From assembly GCA_007133095.1 (NCBI GenBank), contig SLNK01000052.1, positions 1 to 5,786 on the forward strand: DNA of 5,786 nucleotides. The letters run 5' to 3'. Position 1 is the stretch's first letter; each line of letters starts with the position of its first letter. Origin of the DNA: Candidatus Peregrinibacteria bacterium. Its GTDB lineage: Bacteria; Patescibacteriota; Gracilibacteria; UBA1369; LOWO2-01-FULL-3. The position numbers and the translations under genes were made by a program. Positions 1 through 4,495 of this stretch are shown here, piece by piece. The notes under the pieces were generated by a model. It was given only the letters and a program-made list of their open reading frames with translations. It was not told the DNA's origin and ran no database searches.

Positions 1-273
1 AAAAACCTCCTCATGTATAGTCAAAGTACTTGCACCCGCTTTTATAAAATCGTCAAAAAACTTCCAAGGATGCTCAATCATCAAATGAACATCCAGGGGG
101 ACCTTGCTTTTTATCCATTTATAAACGGGCGCCCCAAAACTTATATTGGGAACAAAGTGCCCATCCATCACATCTATATGAAGTCGATCACAAAAAGTTT
201 CAACGGAAGCAACTTCTTCATTCAGTTTGCCAAAATCAGCAGATAATATTGAAGGAGAAACCTGTGTTTTCAT
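1..273 (-). CDS. rpe: Ribulose-phosphate 3-epimerase, N-terminal 91 residues (3' end beyond window)
   Basis: Rpe interconverts D-ribulose 5-phosphate and D-xylulose 5-phosphate in the cytosolic non-oxidative pentose phosphate pathway. The frame is open from the ATG at 273 to the window edge with no stop, so the gene is partial, with 91 codons of a usual 210-230. Visible family motifs are SPSILSADF (residues 6-14), HIDVMDGHFVPN (32-43) and DVHLMI (61-66). In this TIM-barrel family H32, D34 and H63 match metal ligands, and D34 is also one of the two catalytic aspartates; the second lies beyond the edge. The start overlaps the rpiB stop by one base (TGATG), which implies translational coupling, and no Shine-Dalgarno site precedes it. 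Allulose-6-phosphate epimerase is a related alternative, but the neighbours (rpiB, prs, transketolase) favour Rpe. Confidence 0.95.
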   Translation of the reverse strand, partial: MKTQVSPSILSADFGKLNEEVASVETFCDRLHIDVMDGHFVPNISFGAPVYKWIKSKVPLDVHLMIEHPWKFFDDFIKAGASTLTIHEEVF

Positions 274-725
274 CACATCGAATTAATTTTTTTCACTCGG
301 CGAACATGTCTTTCCTCTTCACTCTCAAAGTCCGTATTCAAAAATTTCTCAACAATGGCCTTCGCGTCCTCCCAGGAAGTTTCTCGACCCCCTAGGCTCA
401 AAACATTCGCATCATTGTGACGCCTGCTCATCTCTGCCATCCTTTCATTTACGGCGAGAGCACCCCTGATTCCTTTCAACTTATTAACAGCCATCGTCAT
501 CCCGATACCGCTTCCGCAAAGAATAATCCCGACAGAGCCTTCTTGCTCCAAAACTTTTTCCCCAACCTCACGCGCTATCTCCGGGTAGTCACAAGATTTT
601 TCGCTAAAACACCCCAAATCCGTCAAATCATACTTTTCCCCCAAATATTCCTTCAACTTTTCCTTCATCTCAAACCCGGCATGATCACTCCCTAAATATA
701 TCAACTTTTTCTTTTCCTCAAACAT
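273..725 (-). CDS. rpiB: Ribose-5-phosphate isomerase B
   Basis: RpiB interconverts ribose 5-phosphate and ribulose 5-phosphate and so supplies the substrate of Prs, its upstream neighbour. The protein has 150 residues, normal for the RpiB/LacAB family. Visible are the N-terminal GSDHAGFEMK (12-21), SCDYPEIA (44-51), the active-site loop GIILCGSGIGM with the catalytic cysteine at C70 and the anion-hole glycines after it, and SRRHNDANVLSLGGR (100-114) with the ring-opening histidine H103. The basic tail RHVRR (139-143) corresponds to the phosphate-binding arginines. The ATG lies 24 bases after the prs stop in an AT-rich gap without a Shine-Dalgarno site. The gene ends in TGA immediately followed by a second in-frame TGA, and it shares one base with the rpe start. 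LacA/LacB or allose-6-phosphate isomerase are relatives, but the pentose context makes RpiB much more likely. Confidence 0.96.
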   Translation of the reverse strand: MFEEKKKLIYLGSDHAGFEMKEKLKEYLGEKYDLTDLGCFSEKSCDYPEIAREVGEKVLEQEGSVGIILCGSGIGMTMAVNKLKGIRGALAVNERMAEMSRRHNDANVLSLGGRETSWEDAKAIVEKFLNTDFESEEERHVRRVKKINSM

Positions 726-749
726 ATCGATAAAATTAATTTATAAAAG

Positions 750-1694
750 CTAGATACAAACTTTTGTGACGGATTTTGACTCGTGCACGTTTTTTATTAT
801 CTTCGCAAGCAAAGGCGCCACGGACAAAACCTTCAAATTTTTAAATTGCTTCTCTTTAGGTATCGGGATGGAATTGGTCACAACGACTTCTTTAAATCCG
901 GCGGATTCAAGCCTTTCAGGTGCCGCCCCTGAAAAAACGGGATGAGTAACACAAAGATAAATATCCTTATTGGCCCCTCGATCCTTCAACGCCTTAATTG
1001 CTCCGCTAACACTGCCGGCGGTATCAATCATGTCGTCATAAATTATACAAACCTTTCCCTCAACATCTCCAACAATATGTCGAACTTCGGATTTATTGTG
1101 AGCGGGCCTCGTTTTATGGATTATTGCCAATTTAGCCCCAAGTTTGTCTGCAAACTTTTTCGCATCGGCGGTTCCTCCCACATCCGGGGAAACAACCACA
1201 AGATCTTTTATTTTCTTACCCTTGAAATAATCAACAAAAAGTCCTTCCGTATTCACGTTATCCATGGGGAAATTGAAAAATCCCTGTTCCTGACTGCTAT
1301 GTAGCTTCATGGAAATAACATGATCAGCCCCCGCGGTAGAAATCAGATCCGCTATGAGTTTTGCGGAAATTGGTTCACGGGGAGTAGCAACACGGTCTTG
1401 CCGGGAATAAGCGTAGTGAGGCATCACAACATGTATCTTCCCTGAAAAAGACCTTTTCAGACTATCCAACATAATAAAGAGCTCCATCAAATCTTCATTC
1501 ACATTCTGCGAAGCGGTTTGTAAAACAAAAACATCATCTCCACGAACGGAAATTTTGGGCTTAGCGTAAATTTCTCCACAAGCAAATCTGGAAATTTCCA
1601 TTTCTGAAAGAGTAATCCCCAAATGCTTAGCAACTTCCTTCGCGAGCTCCGGATGCGATGTCCCTGAAAAAAGTTTTAAAGAATTCTTACTCAT
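750..1694 (-). CDS. prs: Ribose-phosphate pyrophosphokinase (PRPP synthetase)
   Basis: Prs transfers pyrophosphate from ATP to ribose 5-phosphate to give PRPP, the entry point for nucleotide synthesis and salvage. The 314 residues match the usual class I length. In order one sees RFACGEIYAK (36-45, ATP-binding hairpin), YSRQDR (96-101), LHSSQEQGFF (131-140), VVSPDVGG (167-174), the flexible-loop lysine region IHKTRP (192-197, K194) and the PRPP loop YDDMIDTAGS (219-228). Some normally conserved positions differ: the usual DLH metal site reads KLH (K130), and the aspartate of the FSDGE hairpin is C39. The enzyme looks functional but divergent. The ATG lies 22 bases after the stop of the short transketolase subunit; GGGA just before it is too close for a standard Shine-Dalgarno site. 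The stop is TAG. The gene sits between the transketolase and rpiB genes, fitting direct use of their ribose 5-phosphate. Confidence 0.96.
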   Translation of the reverse strand: MSKNSLKLFSGTSHPELAKEVAKHLGITLSEMEISRFACGEIYAKPKISVRGDDVFVLQTASQNVNEDLMELFIMLDSLKRSFSGKIHVVMPHYAYSRQDRVATPREPISAKLIADLISTAGADHVISMKLHSSQEQGFFNFPMDNVNTEGLFVDYFKGKKIKDLVVVSPDVGGTADAKKFADKLGAKLAIIHKTRPAHNKSEVRHIVGDVEGKVCIIYDDMIDTAGSVSGAIKALKDRGANKDIYLCVTHPVFSGAAPERLESAGFKEVVVTNSIPIPKEKQFKNLKVLSVAPLLAKIIKNVHESKSVTKVCI

Positions 1695-1716
1695 GGTCCC
1701 AATATTAACATGAACT

Positions 1717-2133
1717 TTATAATTCGTCCAAACTCAGATAAGCGGGCCCGTACTCTTTCATTAATTCATCCAATTCCTTAAATTTATTCACCTTTTCAAA
1801 TTTTAAATTTGGCAATGCTGAAACACATTTTTTCAGCACTTCTTCGGTCTGTCCCACCGCTAAAATCTTCACATTCAAATTTGGAATACAAATATCGTTG
1901 AGTATTTGATCAAATCCCCTGGAAACCAGAAAATCTGCGCTTCCTATAACAACCGGCAATTTCCCGGTCAAAGCAAAAGCGGCGGCACAACTTACAATAT
2001 TCGCTTCCGCCGGCCCAAAAACAAAGTGCCTCTCCGGAAAAAATTTCGCAAAATCTCCGCAGTAGGAGGTCCCCGCACTTAAAACAACCAAATTTTTATT
2101 GGCCTTAGCCAGCTTAAGAAGTGAATTCTTCAT
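1717..2133 (-). CDS. Minimal transketolase C-terminal subunit (pyrimidine-binding domain only, 138 aa)
   Basis: This is the second half of a split transketolase. Such subunits normally carry a ThDP pyrimidine-binding domain plus a C-terminal domain, about 300 residues in all; this one has 138. Recognisable stretches are LVVLSAGTSYCGDFAKFFPE (15-34), FGPAEANIVSCAAAFALTGK (39-58, with E43 at the position of the ThDP-activating glutamate), SRGFDQILNDICIPNLNVKI (71-90) and a final GPAYLSL. The usual loop of the GLT-x-GEDG-x-THQ type should follow NVKI-x-A but is absent, and the text jumps to a helix ending in ALPNL. The C-terminal domain is wholly missing. The arginine normally near the final strand (R528 in yeast) seems replaced. 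The ATG overlaps the upstream subunit by 20 bases, so the two are probably co-translated and form a complex. The stop is TAA, and prs begins 22 bases later, leaving no room for lost coding sequence. Confidence 0.85.
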   Translation of the reverse strand: MKNSLLKLAKANKNLVVLSAGTSYCGDFAKFFPERHFVFGPAEANIVSCAAAFALTGKLPVVIGSADFLVSRGFDQILNDICIPNLNVKILAVGQTEEVLKKCVSALPNLKFEKVNKFKELDELMKEYGPAYLSLDEL

Positions 2134-2968
2134 GTAACATTTTTAATTTTGGGATAACAATGGACATTTCCTCTTCACTCAAACCCGCCCACTGATAACT
2201 TGGCTTCCTTTCAGCGAATTCAATGCCCTTTCCGGCAACCGTATGGCACCAAACACAAACAGGTTTTCTATTTGAAGTAAAAGCTTTGGAAACAGCATCC
2301 AAAATTTTATCGAAATCATGACCATCCGTAACCTGAATAACTTGCCAGCCGAAAGCTTCAAACTTATCTTGTATGAAACCTAAATCAACAACATCCTCTC
2401 CTCCCACTTTATTATTATCCACAAAAGCGATCAAATTATTCAATTTATATCTGGAAGCGGCAGCGGCGGCCTCCCAAACTTGTCCGCAAGTAAGTTCGCC
2501 GTCACCAAGAACAGTAAAAACCCTTTTATCTTTCCTATCGGCCTTCAATGCCAGGGCAAAACCCAAAGCAAAAGATAATCCATGTCCATAGGATAGAACG
2601 GGAGCGTCGACTCCGGGAACTTTGACACATGGTCTTTTTTTAAGCATCGCGCCGGGCTTGCAAAAATAATCCAATTCCGCCTTATCAAAAAACCCAAGAT
2701 CAGCCAAAATTGCATACTGCACGGCAACGGCATGGCCTTTGGACAAAACAAAATAATCATGATCGCCCCCTCGCGGCTTCATAGGATCAAAATCCATTAC
2801 GGGGCTTCCGTTTATCTTTCCATAATAAAGCGCTGTCAAAATTTCTACCACGGACATACAACTCCCAACATACCCGGAGTTTGCTTTATACGTGGCATCC
2901 AAAACATCAATTCTTATTTGCGCTGCCTTCCGTTTAAGTTCGTTCGTCTTCTCCATATACGTGGACAT
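2114..2968 (-). CDS. Transketolase N-terminal subunit (ThDP pyrophosphate-binding domain)
   Basis: This is the pyrophosphate-binding half of a split transketolase, which moves two-carbon ketol units between sugar phosphates with ThDP and Mg. At 284 residues it has the usual length. Clear motifs are FVLSKGHAVA (73-82, H79 kept), the ThDP/Mg motif GDGELTCGQVWEAA (155-168) ending in DNN (184-186), GHDFDKIL (216-223) and HTVAGKG (242-248). Several conserved sites differ. The GSGHPGG-type motif reads NSGYVGS, with Y33 for histidine. The GHPD-type motif reads KRPC. GSLGQGL reads LSYGHGL, with H129 for glutamine. The late WHG/THG histidine region reads YQWAG. The start at 2968 overlaps the end of ndk by 35 bases; the next in-frame ATG at 2956 (M5) would overlap by 23, and no Shine-Dalgarno site decides between them. 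It overlaps its partner subunit by 20 bases. The family is firm; the exact substrate is less so. Confidence 0.92.
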   Translation of the reverse strand: MSTYMEKTNELKRKAAQIRIDVLDATYKANSGYVGSCMSVVEILTALYYGKINGSPVMDFDPMKPRGGDHDYFVLSKGHAVAVQYAILADLGFFDKAELDYFCKPGAMLKKRPCVKVPGVDAPVLSYGHGLSFALGFALALKADRKDKRVFTVLGDGELTCGQVWEAAAAASRYKLNNLIAFVDNNKVGGEDVVDLGFIQDKFEAFGWQVIQVTDGHDFDKILDAVSKAFTSNRKPVCVWCHTVAGKGIEFAERKPSYQWAGLSEEEMSIVIPKLKMLHEEFTS

Positions 2969-3413
2969 ATTCCGATTTATCGTAAGAATGCAGTTCGTCC
3001 TGTTTGAAAAATCGCTTCACTTCCCTCTCCGCATTCTCAACAGAGTCGGAAGCATGAACCACATTGCAAGAAACACTCATTGCAAAGTCTCCGCGAATAG
3101 AGCCCGCCTCAGCCTCACGGGCCTTGGTAATTCCCGTAATCCTGCGAACGGTTTCAACCACATCAAGTCCCTCCCAGCACATCGCAATAACGGGGGTACT
3201 TCTCATAAATCTGGCAACTCCCGGGAAAAAAGGCTTATCCGCAATATGTGCGTAGTGCTCACGCAGAGTCGCCTCATCCAAAGTCATCATTTTCAACCCG
3301 ATCATTTTCAATCCTTTTATCTCAAAGCGGCTTATAATCTGTCCAAGCAACCCCCTTTGAATTGCATCCGGCTTAACCAGTACAAGAGTTTTTTCATTTA
3401 ATCCTTCATTCAT
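2934..3413 (-). CDS. ndk: Nucleoside-diphosphate kinase
   Basis: Ndk moves the gamma phosphate of ATP to nucleoside diphosphates through a phosphohistidine and keeps the NTP and dNTP pools balanced. The 159 residues fit the family (usually 135-155), with a slight C-terminal extension. Visible are the N-terminal TLVLVKPDAIQRG (9-21, K14), REHYAHIADKPFF (51-63), GSIRGDF (104-110, R107) and the active-site segment NVVHASDS (117-124) with catalytic H120. The stretch before GSIRGDF has AREAEA where many members have a proline-rich turn. It is the first gene of the six-gene run. A promoter-like site lies about 30-55 bases upstream and the implied leader is short (about 20 bases) without a Shine-Dalgarno site. 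The stop TAA lies inside the start region of the transketolase N subunit. Confidence 0.97.
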   Translation of the reverse strand: MNEGLNEKTLVLVKPDAIQRGLLGQIISRFEIKGLKMIGLKMMTLDEATLREHYAHIADKPFFPGVARFMRSTPVIAMCWEGLDVVETVRRITGITKAREAEAGSIRGDFAMSVSCNVVHASDSVENAEREVKRFFKQDELHSYDKSEYVHVYGEDERT

Positions 3414-3439
3414 AAAAGCAAAAGTTAAAAAGCGGATGC

Positions 3440-3468
3440 ATTTTATACTTTAGAACACGCGCAAACAA
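3440..3468 (-). promoter_or_regulatory. Predicted sigma70-type promoter of the ndk operon
   Basis: On the minus strand the hexamers TTGTTT (3468-3463) and TAAAAT (3445-3440) are 17 bases apart, in the only gap (3414-3477) before the six-gene run. TATAAA shifted two bases is an alternative -10 with a shorter spacer. Transcription would start near 3433, giving a leader of about 20 bases. No hairpin terminator of the upstream gene is seen in the same gap, so read-through from upstream is possible. Confidence 0.5.
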
Positions 3469-3477
3469 GATGAAAAT

Positions 3478-4434
3478 TTATGCTTCCGCTCTCTCCAAAC
3501 TAACTTCAGGCCTTCCCTTCAACACAACTCCTGTAGGAATTCTTCCGACAATCGTAAGCCTAACTTCCCCCCTTTCTCCATTAAACTTAGTCCCCCCGCC
3601 ACCACCTGTAATTTCTCTTCCATCAACATTCAATTGAACGCCTTCAGGTAAAACAAGTTCATCCTTCGCCCCAAGTGTTATTGACAGGGTCTCTCCACCT
3701 TCAACTACATAGTCCTTTTCGAACTCTATTTTTACCGGCTTATTTATATCACCCGGGAACTCCATTCCTCGGCTTCCCCCTCCAACACGTGTTATATGCC
3801 GTCCAAAATCATCAGCCCCCCATTCAACATAATCAGCTTCTGCTTTCGCAACTTCTCCCTCCTCCTTAACTTCCGGTTGTTCACCCTGCGGGGAGGCGGG
3901 CTGCTCTTCATCGGGAGTTACCCCCAATTCAGCCAAATCCCCCTTTATTTCATCACTCCACTTGGCAACAAGTCCGCCAATGGGCCCCAGGCTATCCCTT
4001 ACCCCTTTAACCCCAAGAATTGCCCTACCGCCAATAAGAACTGCGGCAGCTGAAGTTAAAATACATTGTTCTTTTCCCAAAAAAACAGACCTCAATGTTT
4101 CTTCCTTGATAACACCCCTCTCCATTAACCAACCACCAATCCCCCCAAAAGAATTTTTGAAGTTATCGACCATTCCATCAATATCTTGAGGAGTAAGCAA
4201 CTGCTCAGCGGCCTCCTGCGCAGTTTCTCCACGACGCTCAGCACCTTCCGTCGTCGCCGGAAGCCTTGAAGTATTCTCAGCACCTTCCGTCGTCGCCGGA
4301 AGCCTTGAAGTATTCTCAACCCCTTCGGAAGAGCCCGAGACAATGTCCCCGGTCCCTGAAGGGTTTTGAGGCGGCCCACTAAAAAACACCAACCGCCTCT
4401 CTTTAGAAATTTGTTTCATATAGTTATTTTTCAT
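3478..4434 (-). CDS. Hypothetical protein with 13-residue tandem repeat, weak hydrophobic segment and beta-rich C-terminal region
   Basis: No family was recognised. The frame could begin at TTG 4443, ATG 4434 or ATG 4419; I chose 4434 (318 residues) because it is the first ATG downstream of a strong promoter-like site. The N terminus is basic, then reads ERRLVFFSG. A disordered Ser/Thr/Pro/Glu stretch (about 20-80) contains two identical copies of NTSRLPATTEGAE (residues 41-66). A helical part with DNFKNSFGGIGGWL follows, then a moderately hydrophobic segment (about 124-145, broken by an arginine) that could be a weak membrane or amphipathic helix. An acidic, proline-containing linker (about 174-202) leads to a beta-rich region with glycine runs (GGGS, GGGGG). 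No catalytic motif is visible. It has its own promoter and stands between a likely exported protein and the sugar-phosphate operon. A role at the cell surface is only a guess. Confidence 0.8.
   Translation of the reverse strand: MKNNYMKQISKERRLVFFSGPPQNPSGTGDIVSGSSEGVENTSRLPATTEGAENTSRLPATTEGAERRGETAQEAAEQLLTPQDIDGMVDNFKNSFGGIGGWLMERGVIKEETLRSVFLGKEQCILTSAAAVLIGGRAILGVKGVRDSLGPIGGLVAKWSDEIKGDLAELGVTPDEEQPASPQGEQPEVKEEGEVAKAEADYVEWGADDFGRHITRVGGGSRGMEFPGDINKPVKIEFEKDYVVEGGETLSITLGAKDELVLPEGVQLNVDGREITGGGGGTKFNGERGEVRLTIVGRIPTGVVLKGRPEVSLERAEA
4237..4314 (-). repeat. Perfect 2 x 39-bp in-frame tandem repeat
   Basis: Positions 4237-4275 and 4276-4314 are identical over 39 bases. On the coding strand each unit encodes NTSRLPATTEGAE. 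A degraded trace (SSEGVE) lies at the 5' side in coding direction, starting at 4315. The unit is 13 codons, so gain or loss of copies keeps the frame. The lack of any synonymous difference implies a recent duplication by slippage or recombination, in a stretch that looks disordered and tolerant of length change. Confidence 0.95.
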
Positions 4435-4462
4435 TGCTCTCAATACTTTAATTAATCACGAA

Positions 4463-4491
4463 ATTATATCACAATATCAATCAAATGTGAA
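4463..4491 (-). promoter_or_regulatory. Predicted sigma70-type promoter for the repeat-containing hypothetical gene
   Basis: On the minus strand TTCACA (4491-4486, one mismatch to TTGACA) and a perfect TATAAT (4468-4463) are separated by exactly 17 bases. They lie immediately after the stop of the upstream gene (4496). A start near 4456 would leave a leader of about 20 bases before ATG 4434. This is the strongest promoter-like site in the window and shows that the 318-residue gene can be expressed apart from its upstream neighbour. Confidence 0.7.
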
Positions 4492-4495
4492 CCTC

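Noticed and set aside
6..11. A perfect AGGAGG on the minus strand at the window edge.
   Set aside because: It lies inside the conserved Rpe coding frame (residues HEEV), and any start it could serve would be outside the window; most likely ordinary codons.
1691..1711. A six-codon mini-ORF (ATG...TGA) on the minus strand whose stop overlaps the prs start codon in an ATGA arrangement.
   Set aside because: It has no ribosome site, no regulatory codon run and no paired hairpins; a 6-residue frame arises easily by chance in a 22-base gap.
1695..2133. Possible frameshift or premature stop explaining the short transketolase C subunit.
   Set aside because: There is no C-domain-like sequence between its stop and prs (22 bases), and the missing loop is an internal deletion with the frame kept on both sides.
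2892..3401. A 169-codon open frame on the plus strand across ndk.
   Set aside because: It is antisense to a clear nucleoside-diphosphate kinase, has no family resemblance and follows from codon bias of the real gene.
3414..3477. A possible rho-independent terminator between the 318-residue gene and ndk.
   Set aside because: No GC-rich hairpin followed by a T run is visible on the minus strand; only promoter-like hexamers are seen.
4381..4434. A signal peptide at the N terminus of the 318-residue protein.
   Set aside because: The basic start is followed by only a short hydrophobic patch (LVFF) and then glycine, proline and polar residues; it is too short for an h-region.
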